Notes: generated by a model from the letters alone, not told the origin. Shown: positions 1-7,576, counted from the stretch's first letter. The stretch is DNA of 9,424 nucleotides from Prolixibacteraceae bacterium (GCA_003450125.1 DMFR01000142.1:1-9424), one strand, 5' to 3'. A program made the numbers and translations.

Positions 1-2512
1 CATTTGAATCTGAATCGCTTAGTTTGTCTTCGATATCACCTTCCTGAGCGATGGGCAATTCATCCGGTTCTTCTGAAGTGGGAACAATGGCCACGGAGGC
101 TATTTTATCCCCTTCCTTCAGATTGATCAGCCTGACCCCCTGGGCGGCACGACCAATAATCCTCATGTTGGAAACGGACATTCGGATGGTAAGTCCAGAT
201 TGGGTAATGATCATTAAATCATTACTTTCATCTACGCTCTTGATTGAAATCAGCGGGCCTGTTTTTTCGGTGATGTTGATGGTTTTTACACCTTTTCCAC
301 CCCGATTGGTCAGCCTGTAATCCTCGATCTTTGAACGTTTACCGTAACCATTTTCTGAAACAACCAGAATGTCTTCATTTTCATTCTCAACACAAACCAT
401 GCCAACCACTTCATCCTGATCATGACCTAACCTGATTCCCCTTACTCCGGAGGCGGTTCTTCCGATAGGTCTGACGTCCTTGTCGATAAACCTAACTGCT
501 TTTCCGGAGCGCACGGCCATCATGATATGATGATTTCCATTGGTCATTCTAGCTTCCAACAGTTTATCATCCTCCTTTATGGTAATGGCATTCACTCCGT
601 TTTGACGTGGACGTGAATAGGCCTCCAAAGAAGTTTTCTTGATGGTCCCTTGTTTCGTACACAAAATTATGAAATTGTTGTTGATATATTCAGGATCTGT
701 CAGAGTTTTTACGTTGATAAAGGCAAGAATTTTATCATCCTGTTCGATATTTATAACATTCTGAATTGCACGGCCTTTAGAGGTTTTGGTACCTTCAGGA
801 ATTTCATAAACTTTCATCCAGAAACATTTGCCTTTTTCCGAGAAAAGCAGCAGTGTATTGTGCATGGAGGCATTAAACATGTGTTCCAAAAAGTCTGAAT
901 CCCTTGTATTACTGCCCTTTGATCCAACTCCTCCCCTTCCTTGAGTCCTGAAATCGGACAGCGGGGTTCTTTTCATATAGCCCAGGTGTGAAATGGTAAT
1001 GACCATCTCGTCGTCGGCGTAAAAATCTTCAGGATTGAACTCTTCAGCGTTGGGCTGAATCTCTGTTTTACGGACATCGCCGTATTTATCTTTGATCTCA
1101 ATTAATTCATTCTTAATAATTTCCATGCGCAGCTTGATGTCTGCCAACACACTTTTCAGGTAGTCGATCTGTTTGAGGATTTCCTCATATTCGGCATGTA
1201 ATTTATCCTGTTCAAGGCCGGTCAACTGGCGTAAACGCATTTCAACAATGGCCCTTGACTGTATTTCCGACAGATTAAAACGTTCCATTAATTGCAGTCG
1301 TGCTTCATCCGGGTTCTTCGAGGCCCGGATAATGGCGATCACTTCTGTAATGTTGTCGCTTGCAATGATCAAGCCTTCCAGAATGTGAGCGCGTTTTTCA
1401 GCCTGCTCCAATTCAAATTGGGTGCGACGGATCACCACGTCATGGCGGTGCTCCACAAAATAATGAATTAAATCTTTTAAATTGAGCATTTTGGGCCGGC
1501 CATTCACCAGCGCGATATTGTTTACACTGAAGCTGTTTTGAAGCTGGGTGTATTTATACAACTTGTTGAGGACCACATTGGAAATTTCATCCCTCTTGAT
1601 GTCAAAAACGATGCGCATTCCATCACGGTCCGATTCATCGTTTGCATTGGAAATTCCTTCAATTTTCTTTTCATTGATTAATTCAGCAGTCTTAATAATT
1701 AATTCCGCCTTATTGACCATGTAGGGAATTTCGGTCACCACAATCTTTTCACGACCGTTGGGAGACACTTCAATGTGTGCTTTTCCTCTAAGAACAATGC
1801 GTCCTCTGCCGGTTTCAAAAGCTTCCTGAACTCCGCGGTAACCATATATAATACCTCCGGTTGGAAAATCGGGGGCCTTTACGATCAGGATCAAATCCTG
1901 AATATCGATCTCCGGATTATCAATGTAAGCGATACAGGCATCAATGGTATCGGAAAGATTATGAGGGGGCATATTGGTTGCCATTCCGACCGCGATTCCC
2001 GAAGCGCCATTGACCAAAAGGTTGGGGATACGGGTGGGCAATACGGTGGGTTCTTTGAGCGATTCGTCAAAGTTGGGTTGAAAATCCACGGTATTCTTTT
2101 CAAGGTCAGCCAAGGTTTCCTCTGCAATTTTGGATAACCGGGCCTCGGTATAACGCATGGCCGCCGGACTATCTCCATCGACAGAACCGAAGTTACCCTG
2201 TCCATCGACCAGGGGATAGCGCAAGGACCATTCCTGGGCCATACGAACCATGGTAAAATAGACCGATGAATCCCCATGTGGATGGAACTTTCCTAAAACC
2301 TCCCCCACGATCCTCGCTGATTTTTTATACGGCTTATTGGACATTGTACCCAATTCGCTCATTCCATATAACACGCGACGATGTACCGGCTTTAAACCAT
2401 CTCTTACATCCGGAAGCGCTCTGGCAACAATAACCGACATCGAATAATCGATGTAGGCAGTCTTCATTTGCTCTTCAATATTAATCTTGATAATTTTTTC
2501 GCCTTCAGCCAT
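1..2512 (-). CDS. gyrA: DNA gyrase subunit A (C-terminal end cut by window edge)
   Basis: Breakage-reunion subunit of the type IIA topoisomerase that introduces negative supercoils together with GyrB. I translated the minus strand from ATG at 2512-2510; 837 codons are open to the left edge with no stop, so only the extreme C-terminus is missing. The N-terminal winged-helix domain has the quinolone-region motif HPHGDSSVY (residues 77-85) and the catalytic tyrosine in AAMRYTEAR at Tyr121. The tower and coiled-coil gate follow to about residue 490. A C-terminal beta-pinwheel DNA-wrapping domain (about 500-820) carries a GyrA box, NRGGKG, at residues 736-741 (about bases 290-307), which supports gyrase rather than topoisomerase IV (ParC). 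The visible tail is acidic (EGDIEDKLSDSDSN). The residue matching E. coli Asp87 is Phe86. The start is backed by a Shine-Dalgarno sequence six bases upstream. It is transcribed divergently from clpC. Confidence 0.97.
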   Translation of the reverse strand, partial: MAEGEKIIKINIEEQMKTAYIDYSMSVIVARALPDVRDGLKPVHRRVLYGMSELGTMSNKPYKKSARIVGEVLGKFHPHGDSSVYFTMVRMAQEWSLRYPLVDGQGNFGSVDGDSPAAMRYTEARLSKIAEETLADLEKNTVDFQPNFDESLKEPTVLPTRIPNLLVNGASGIAVGMATNMPPHNLSDTIDACIAYIDNPEIDIQDLILIVKAPDFPTGGIIYGYRGVQEAFETGRGRIVLRGKAHIEVSPNGREKIVVTEIPYMVNKAELIIKTAELINEKKIEGISNANDESDRDGMRIVFDIKRDEISNVVLNKLYKYTQLQNSFSVNNIALVNGRPKMLNLKDLIHYFVEHRHDVVIRRTQFELEQAEKRAHILEGLIIASDNITEVIAIIRASKNPDEARLQLMERFNLSEIQSRAIVEMRLRQLTGLEQDKLHAEYEEILKQIDYLKSVLADIKLRMEIIKNELIEIKDKYGDVRKTEIQPNAEEFNPEDFYADDEMVITISHLGYMKRTPLSDFRTQGRGGVGSKGSNTRDSDFLEHMFNASMHNTLLLFSEKGKCFWMKVYEIPEGTKTSKGRAIQNVINIEQDDKILAFINVKTLTDPEYINNNFIILCTKQGTIKKTSLEAYSRPRQNGVNAITIKEDDKLLEARMTNGNHHIMMAVRSGKAVRFIDKDVRPIGRTASGVRGIRLGHDQDEVVGMVCVENENEDILVVSENGYGKRSKIEDYRLTNRGGKGVKTINITEKTGPLISIKSVDESNDLMIITQSGLTIRMSVSNMRIIGRAAQGVRLINLKEGDKIASVAIVPTSEEPDELPIAQEGDIEDKLSDSDSN

Positions 2513-2518
2513 TTACTT

Positions 2519-2525
2519 CTCCTTT
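2519..2525 (-). promoter_or_regulatory. Strong Shine-Dalgarno sequence of gyrA
   Basis: On the minus strand AAAGGAG lies six bases before the gyrA ATG. This fixes the start codon. It is worth noting because Bacteroidota genes usually lack such sites, and none of the other four genes in the window shows one. Confidence 0.6.
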
Positions 2526-2557
2526 AAATAAAATTTTCCTTAAAAAAAATTGACTGA

Positions 2558-2586
2558 CAAAAATACAAAAATACTTTATGAATCAA
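2558..2586 (-). promoter_or_regulatory. Probable gyrA promoter (Bacteroidota type)
   Basis: On the minus strand there is TATTTTTG (2565-2558), an exact match to the Bacteroidota -7 element TAnnTTTG. A TTG at 2586-2584 lies 18 bases upstream and fits the -33 element. A second, identical TATTTTTG sits directly upstream at 2573-2566 in tandem. The predicted transcript start is near 2552, giving a leader of about 40 bases with the ribosome binding site inside it. The element matches are seen; their use is inferred. Confidence 0.5.
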
Positions 2587-2667
2587 GCGTTTTGCATACA
2601 ATTCCTTGGTAAAAAAGCAAGAAGATTTTAACAATGCAATGTTCAAAAAACCAGCAAATTAAACCTG

Positions 2668-2694
2668 TTGTTGTTTATTTTATGCTTAATTTTG
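2668..2694 (+). promoter_or_regulatory. Candidate clpC promoter
   Basis: TAATTTTG at 2687-2694 matches the Bacteroidota -7 element TAnnTTTG. The best -33 candidate is TTG at 2668-2670, with a spacer of 16 bases, somewhat short for this class. A start near 2700 would give a leader of roughly 85 bases. The surrounding DNA is AT-rich, so a chance match is possible. No CIRCE-like or CtsR-like inverted repeat was recognised in the spacer. Confidence 0.3.
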
Positions 2695-2786
2695 TTCTGA
2701 AATTTCATTAACCGGACATCGGATGACAACATTTAGGAATACTTTTTGTTATTTTGATTGCAGAACTAATAAATGAGACAAGATAT

Positions 2787-5312
2787 ATGGATTCACAATT
2801 TTCACCACGAATTAAAGATGTTCTTACTTACAGCAGGGAGGAAGCCATCCGCCTGGGTAATGAGAGCATTGGATTAGAACATATTTTTCTTGGAATCCTA
2901 AGAGATGGAGAAGGTATTGCCATTGAGATTCTTACTAACCTGGGTGTCAATCTGTCAGAGATTAAGCTTTCCGTTGAAGAAAAACTCAGGACTGGTAAAG
3001 ATATTGATTCCCAAGCATCTGTTCAGTTACTAAAATCGGCAGAAAAAGCATTGAAACTGGTTTATTTGGAAGCCAGGGCTTTCAATAGTTCAACCATTAA
3101 CACCGGACACCTGTTGCTGGCTCTGCTCAAAGACAAAGAGAGTTTGATCAGTAATATTTTGGAAGACTATCATATCAACTACTATATTCTCAAGGCCAGG
3201 CTGGAAGATTACAAACAACCAGAAGCCAAATCAGAATTTGGAGATGAAGATGATGATGCCGACGATAGCTTTTCAAAACCTCCAGGCGGCAGTTCTTCAC
3301 AATCGGCAGCTAAAAAGCCGGTTAATCCAAAATCAGAAACTCCTGTACTGGACAACTTTGGCGTGGATATCACCAAGGCTGCTGAAGAAAACAACCTTGA
3401 CCCCATTATTGGGCGGGAAAGAGAAATTGAACGACTGGCACAGATTCTATCCAGGAGAAAGAAAAACAACCCTATCTTAATTGGAGAACCAGGAGTAGGT
3501 AAATCAGCTATTGCTGAAGGACTTGCCTTGCGCATTGTCCAGAAAAAGGTATCAAGGGTTTTGTTTGATAAAAGGGTGGTAAGCCTCGATATCGCTTCCA
3601 TTGTTGCCGGAACGAAGTACCGCGGACAGTTTGAAGAGCGGATGAAAGCTATTTTAAACGAGTTGTCCAAAGTGAGCAACGTCATTCTTTTCATTGATGA
3701 AATTCATACCATTGTAGGGGCTGGAGGGGCAACCGGATCACTGGATGCCGCAAACATGCTCAAACCGGCCCTTGCCCGCGGAGAAATCCAGTGTATCGGG
3801 GCGACTACCCTGGATGAATACCGTCAACAGATTGAAAAAGACGGCGCACTGGAGCGCAGGTTCCAAAAGATAATGGTAGAACCCACTTCCGTTGACGAAA
3901 CGATTGAGATTCTCAATAATATTAAACAACGCTACGAGGATCACCACAATGTGATCTTTACCCCTGATGCCATTAATGCTTGTGTAACTTTGACTGCAAG
4001 GTATATAACCGACCGGTTCTTGCCTGATAAAGCCATTGATGCCCTCGATGAGGCAGGATCGCGTGTTCACCTTCTAAATATCAATGTCCCTGACCGGATT
4101 GTGAAATTGGAAGATAAGATTGAGAAGACCCGGGAAGAAAAGATAAAAGCCGTCAAGAGCCAGAACTTTGAATTGGCTGCCAATCACAGGGACAAAGAAA
4201 AAAACCTGTTGCAACTGCTGGAACAGGAAAAAGAGGATTGGGAAAAAGAGCTGATTAACCACCGGGAAATTGTAACGGAAGAAAAAGTAGCCGAAGTTGT
4301 GGCAATGATGTCAGGTATACCTGTTCAACGGATTGCCCAAGCTGAAGGAAAACGGCTGATGGATATGGGGAAACAGCTGACCGGAAGTGTCGTTGGACAG
4401 AATGAGGCCATTACCAAAATAGTGAAGGCCATTCAACGTAACCGGGCCGGGCTGAAGGATCCCAATAAACCAATCGGTACATTTGTATTCCTGGGACCTA
4501 CCGGTGTCGGTAAAACTCAATTGGCAAAGGTATTGGCCAAATATCTATTCGATAGTTACGATTCACTCATTCGTATTGATATGAGCGAATACATGGAGAA
4601 ATTCTCTGTTTCCAGACTGGTAGGCGCTCCTCCCGGATATGTAGGATATGAAGAAGGGGGACAGCTGACCGAAAAGGTTCGCCGTAAGCCCTATGCCGTA
4701 ATTCTTTTGGATGAAATTGAAAAAGCGCATCCTGATGTATTCCACCTCTTGCTCCAGGTGTTGGATGAAGGTCGTTTGACTGACAGTTTGGGCCGCAGTA
4801 TTGATTTCAGAAATACAATCATTATCATGACCTCCAATATCGGCTCGCGTCAATTAAGCGAATTTGGCCGTGGCGTTGGGTTCAATACCCCGAAAACCAT
4901 TGCTGCTGAAGGAGATCATACCAAATACATTGTGGAAAAAGCACTGAAAAAAGCCTTTGCTCCTGAATTCCTCAATAGAATTGATGATGTCATCATGTTT
5001 AATCCGTTAACGAAAGAACATATCTACCAAATCATTGATATTGAATTAAAAGGATTGTACGAAAGGGTTAATTCACTCAATTACAAGTTGAAGATATCGA
5101 CTGCTGCCAAAGATTATATTGCTGAAAAAGGATATGACGTTCAGTTTGGTGCCCGTCCACTCAAGAGGGCGATACAAAAATACCTTGAGGATGAAATGGC
5201 CGAAGTCATCATTAAAGCTTCAGTGGTGGAAGGAGATACCATCTCTGTGGGATTTGAAAAGAAGACGGAAAAAATAAAAATCAGGATTTTATCCAGTGTT
5301 CCCAAGAAATAG
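2787..5312 (+). CDS. clpC: ATP-dependent Clp protease ATP-binding subunit ClpC
   Basis: Hexameric AAA+ unfoldase that feeds substrates to the ClpP peptidase in the cytoplasm; 841 residues, normal family length. The Clp N domain repeats (about 1-140, starting FSPRIKDVLTYSREEA) are followed by an acidic, Ser/Gly-rich linker (150-185). AAA ring 1 has Walker A GEPGVGKS (233-240), Walker B LFIDEIH (301-307) and ALERRF (354-359). The middle domain is a short coiled coil with a UVR-like stretch (about 460-475), typical of ClpC rather than ClpB. Ring 2 has Walker A GPTGVGKT (570-577), pore loop GYVG (617-620), Walker B ILLDEIEKAH (639-648) and sensor 2 GARPLKRAI (788-796). VGF at 697-699 matches the ClpP-docking tripeptide, which ClpB lacks. 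The ATG at 2787 is preferred to an in-frame TTG at 2754 because family members begin at this MDSxFSPR. No mcsA, mcsB or ctsR lies next to it. Confidence 0.96.
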   Translation: MDSQFSPRIKDVLTYSREEAIRLGNESIGLEHIFLGILRDGEGIAIEILTNLGVNLSEIKLSVEEKLRTGKDIDSQASVQLLKSAEKALKLVYLEARAFNSSTINTGHLLLALLKDKESLISNILEDYHINYYILKARLEDYKQPEAKSEFGDEDDDADDSFSKPPGGSSSQSAAKKPVNPKSETPVLDNFGVDITKAAEENNLDPIIGREREIERLAQILSRRKKNNPILIGEPGVGKSAIAEGLALRIVQKKVSRVLFDKRVVSLDIASIVAGTKYRGQFEERMKAILNELSKVSNVILFIDEIHTIVGAGGATGSLDAANMLKPALARGEIQCIGATTLDEYRQQIEKDGALERRFQKIMVEPTSVDETIEILNNIKQRYEDHHNVIFTPDAINACVTLTARYITDRFLPDKAIDALDEAGSRVHLLNINVPDRIVKLEDKIEKTREEKIKAVKSQNFELAANHRDKEKNLLQLLEQEKEDWEKELINHREIVTEEKVAEVVAMMSGIPVQRIAQAEGKRLMDMGKQLTGSVVGQNEAITKIVKAIQRNRAGLKDPNKPIGTFVFLGPTGVGKTQLAKVLAKYLFDSYDSLIRIDMSEYMEKFSVSRLVGAPPGYVGYEEGGQLTEKVRRKPYAVILLDEIEKAHPDVFHLLLQVLDEGRLTDSLGRSIDFRNTIIIMTSNIGSRQLSEFGRGVGFNTPKTIAAEGDHTKYIVEKALKKAFAPEFLNRIDDVIMFNPLTKEHIYQIIDIELKGLYERVNSLNYKLKISTAAKDYIAEKGYDVQFGARPLKRAIQKYLEDEMAEVIIKASVVEGDTISVGFEKKTEKIKIRILSSVPKK

Positions 5313-5318
5313 ATCAAT

Positions 5319-5347
5319 AAAAAACCAGGCTTTAAGCCTGGTTTTTT
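5319..5347. terminator. Bidirectional intrinsic terminator between clpC and the phosphatase gene
   Basis: A perfect 13-bp inverted repeat, AAAAAACCAGGCT / AGCCTGGTTTTTT, with a 3-base loop (5332-5334), starts six bases after the clpC stop. The A-tract on one side and T-tract on the other allow it to stop transcripts from both convergent genes. On the minus strand the loop is TAA, the stop codon of the phosphatase gene, so the left arm of that hairpin encodes the last residues (NQA). Confidence 0.9.
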
Positions 5348-7233
5348 ATTTCAAATAAATATCTTAATGCCACCAATGATATGTCATCCGATTGATGGCT
5401 TTCACCTTCATAGGTCACAATACTTTGCATGAGAAGGGTTACAACTTCCTTCGAATTAATATTGTTCATACGTTGAATGTTCCTTTTCAATTTTTCGATC
5501 CCGTAATGTGTACCCTCTGGATTTCTGGAATTAATGACCCCGTCAGTATATAATAAGATCAAATCACCCGTTTGCAATTGAATATTATTACTTTTATAGG
5601 TCTTATTTTTATAAATGCCTAAAGGGATCCCATGACTTTTTGACAGGGTTTGCATGGTGCCGTCCGTGTGAAGGAGATAAGGAAAGTTGTGGGCGGCATT
5701 GCAATAATCCATCACCCCGGTACTTACATTGAGGATTCCAATAAAAAGCGTCAGAAAATATTGATTGGGATTGCGGTCTCCTAAATCATTGTTTACTTTT
5801 TCAATAATTTCCCTGGATGAGCGAATATTCGAGTTGTTTTTAATCAAAGTACTGGCAATGGCCATAAAAAGGGAGGCAGGTATGCCTTTTCCCGAAACAT
5901 CACCGATAGCCATCAGAATGTGTTCATTGTCAATGAAATAATAATCATATAAATCGCCTCCTATAGACTCTGCCGGCTTGAGGACCGCGTAAAGATCAAT
6001 TTCAGGATGTTCAGGAAAGGCAGGGTACCCGGAAGGAATGATATTCTGTTGAATGTCGTGAGCCGATTTCAAATCCTTTTCATATTTGAGCCTCTCCTTG
6101 GCTGTTTTTGTTTGTTCGCTGATCAAAAGTCCATATTTGGCCTGCCAGTCTTCCAAACTATCGGTCAGCATCTTTATTTCATCCTTGGTTTTTCTTTCCT
6201 CTCCTTTTGCCGAACTAAAGCCTTTGATGGCATTGGCCACTCGGGCCAATGGATCGAGAACGCGTCTGAAAATAAACATATTGATCAGAAACAGGATCAA
6301 TATACCCAGTCCTGAAACCCAGATGATCTTCTGAAAATTGACTTCAATCTCCCTGAACAATTCTTTTTCAGGAATTACAATGATCACCGTCCATTTTGAA
6401 TTCGGCAATGGAGCATGGTAAAACCAGCAATGCTGGCCATTTAAGTATTTTGAGATTCCATGTTCAGCCCCTCTCCCACTGTTTCTGATTTTCCCCTCAA
6501 TCGCCTTGATATCAGCACTAACTATTGGAGAGGATGCATCAAAAAGGTTCTTTTTGAGAATCCATTGATCTTTGGGATGAGTGATAAAATTTCCTGATTG
6601 ATCAATAATAAAAGCATAACCTGCCTCTCCTATTTGAATTGCTGAAAGCATTTGTTTCATCTTCCGAAGAGAAATGTCACAGGAAACCAATCCTGCAATG
6701 GTGGAATCAGGAAAATATACAGGTATCTGGTAAGAAACAAATAAATTGGCGGTATCCTTTCCGCAGTAATAGGCATCAGACCAGGCCCCTTTGCCCGATG
6801 CCTGATAACCGGAAGTTAGTTTCTCAATCCGTTGTTCGGTCGTCAAACTATTGGTTCTGCAAGTAAATGGGCCTGTCATGCCCGATGAAAACTGCAACAG
6901 GTGCTTTTTCTGTTGATCCAGCAATTCAATATCAATGCTTTCAAGTATTTTATTGGATTCCAAAACTTGCTTTAGGAAGAAATTTAAATCGTTTTTCTGG
7001 TAATAATATAAGGCCTGATAGGATACATTCCTGGCTATTTCCCCAGTTCCAATAGTTATTCTGGCGATCTTGGAAATGACCAGATTGCTTTGATTGACGG
7101 CCCCCTCTTCAATCTTATCTTTCAGTATCCGATTGCTGAAATGATAATTGATATACACAATGGCTGCAATAATCAGGATGGCAACCGATGTGATGGTTGA
7201 ATTCAGTCGAAAGGAAATCCCCCTGTTGTTCAT
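5332..7233 (-). CDS. Membrane dCache-HAMP-PP2C (SpoIIE/RsbU-type) sensor phosphatase
   Basis: Predicted inner-membrane protein of 633 residues that senses an extracytoplasmic ligand and dephosphorylates a cytoplasmic Ser/Thr-phosphorylated partner, usually an anti-sigma-factor antagonist. Transmembrane helix 1 is at about 13-30. A periplasmic double-Cache-like domain (about 36-295) contains W151, Y155-Y156, an SYQIPVY segment and GLVSCD. Helix 2 is at about 303-323, then HAMP (about 323-372, with a DPLARVANAI segment), a short coiled coil (372-395) and the PP2C SpoIIE domain (about 395-627). All metal-binding motifs are present: GGDLYD (425-430), GDVSGKG (444-450), YTDG (562-565) and DDIS (616-619). 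NAAHN (512-516) replaces the more usual NAGHN. Four cysteines lie in the outer domain (125, 157, 185, 269). The next Met is residue 120, so the start is secure. No anti-sigma kinase or STAS partner is in the window; ligand and target are unknown. Confidence 0.9.
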   Translation of the reverse strand: MNNRGISFRLNSTITSVAILIIAAIVYINYHFSNRILKDKIEEGAVNQSNLVISKIARITIGTGEIARNVSYQALYYYQKNDLNFFLKQVLESNKILESIDIELLDQQKKHLLQFSSGMTGPFTCRTNSLTTEQRIEKLTSGYQASGKGAWSDAYYCGKDTANLFVSYQIPVYFPDSTIAGLVSCDISLRKMKQMLSAIQIGEAGYAFIIDQSGNFITHPKDQWILKKNLFDASSPIVSADIKAIEGKIRNSGRGAEHGISKYLNGQHCWFYHAPLPNSKWTVIIVIPEKELFREIEVNFQKIIWVSGLGILILFLINMFIFRRVLDPLARVANAIKGFSSAKGEERKTKDEIKMLTDSLEDWQAKYGLLISEQTKTAKERLKYEKDLKSAHDIQQNIIPSGYPAFPEHPEIDLYAVLKPAESIGGDLYDYYFIDNEHILMAIGDVSGKGIPASLFMAIASTLIKNNSNIRSSREIIEKVNNDLGDRNPNQYFLTLFIGILNVSTGVMDYCNAAHNFPYLLHTDGTMQTLSKSHGIPLGIYKNKTYKSNNIQLQTGDLILLYTDGVINSRNPEGTHYGIEKLKRNIQRMNNINSKEVVTLLMQSIVTYEGESHQSDDISLVALRYLFEIKNQA

Positions 7234-7237
7234 TGAT

Positions 7238-7245
7238 CAAAAATA
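7238..7245 (-). promoter_or_regulatory. Candidate -7 element of the phosphatase gene
   Basis: Minus-strand TATTTTTG matches TAnnTTTG exactly and ends four bases before the ATG. If used, transcription would begin at or next to the start codon, giving a leaderless or nearly leaderless mRNA. The nearest upstream TTG (7271-7269) is 23 bases away, longer than usual, so support for a -33 element is weak. Confidence 0.3.
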
Positions 7246-7249
7246 GAAA

Positions 7250-7266
7250 ATAATTTTTAAAATTAT
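7250..7266. promoter_or_regulatory. AT-only palindrome upstream of the phosphatase gene
   Basis: ATAATTTTTAAAATTAT has perfect 8-bp arms around one central base. It lies just upstream of the candidate -7 element, between it and any -33 element, where a repressor would act. It has no G or C, so chance occurrence in AT-rich DNA is a real alternative. Confidence 0.25.
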
Positions 7267-7352
7267 ACCAATTGACTCATATGTAACTTCCTTGTATGAT
7301 ATGAAGAGAATTTTAAAGCTACCTGTCATTGTCCATGGTGATTGGAAAGTTA

Positions 7353-7472
7353 TTCATTGACTATTCGAAGCCTATTCGATGATTTGTCGAATAAGTTCGA
7401 ACGATCTTCGAATAACCTTCGAATAACCTTCGAATAAGCTTCGAATAATATTCGAATAGCTATTGAAGATTT
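7353..7472. repeat. Array of 11-bp TTCGAATAA-type units
   Basis: Nine consecutive units, each with TCGA (eight of them as TTCGA), start at 7364, 7375, 7386, 7396, 7407, 7418, 7429, 7440 and 7451. All spacings are 11 bp except one of 10. The central units are the most alike (TTCGAATAACC twice, then TTCGAATAAGC, TTCGAATAATA). Units decay towards both ends, with degenerate ones at 7353 (TTCATTGACTA) and 7462 (ATTGAAGATTT). The core TTCGAA is itself a palindrome. The array lies in the gap between fabG and the phosphatase gene, about 120-240 bases upstream of the latter's start. A 9-bp inverted pair, TGACTATTC (7358-7366) and GAATAGTCA (7482-7490), brackets it. The minus strand is free of stops through most of the array, giving a 39-codon frame (7491-7372). 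Function is unknown: operator array, slippage-prone satellite and neutral repeat are all possible. Confidence 0.85.
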
Positions 7473-7576
7473 CATACAAATGAATAGTCATATATCATAA
7501 AGGAAAATGGCTGTTAACCGGATGCAGCCCTATTTTATTTAATAGAAAAAGGACCTGTAATGGCTGCTAAACAGGC
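7473..7576. other. Gene-free spacer with weak hairpins and an imperfect direct repeat
   Basis: Together with 7246-7352 this completes the 400-bp gap between the phosphatase gene and fabG. AATGGCTGTTAACC (7506-7519) and AATGGCTGCTAAAC (7559-7572) match at 12 of 14 positions. GGCTG/CAGCC (7509-7513 with 7525-7529) and CCTGT/ACAGG (7554-7558 with 7571-7575) could form 5-bp stems. On the minus strand the second is followed by TCCTTTTTC, so it might back up the stronger fabG terminator. No gene was recognised here or in 7267-7352. Confidence 0.3.

Noticed and set aside
1775..2277. Open frames on the plus strand (1775-2137) and in another minus frame (1891-2277) inside gyrA
   Set aside because: They overlap the strongly conserved gyrA frame and their translations show no recognisable family pattern.
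2754..2786. TTG at 2754 as an upstream start of clpC, adding 11 residues
   Set aside because: ClpC proteins normally begin at the MDSxFSPR position, an ATG at 2787; no ribosome binding site supports the TTG.
3209..3694. 161-codon antisense frame within clpC
   Set aside because: Its translation is Ser/Leu-rich with no motif, and it lies opposite the conserved Walker A region of ring 1.
7353..7472. CRISPR array interpretation of the TTCGAATAA repeats
   Set aside because: Units are 11 bp and directly abutting with no 25-40 bp unique spacers, and no cas genes are present.
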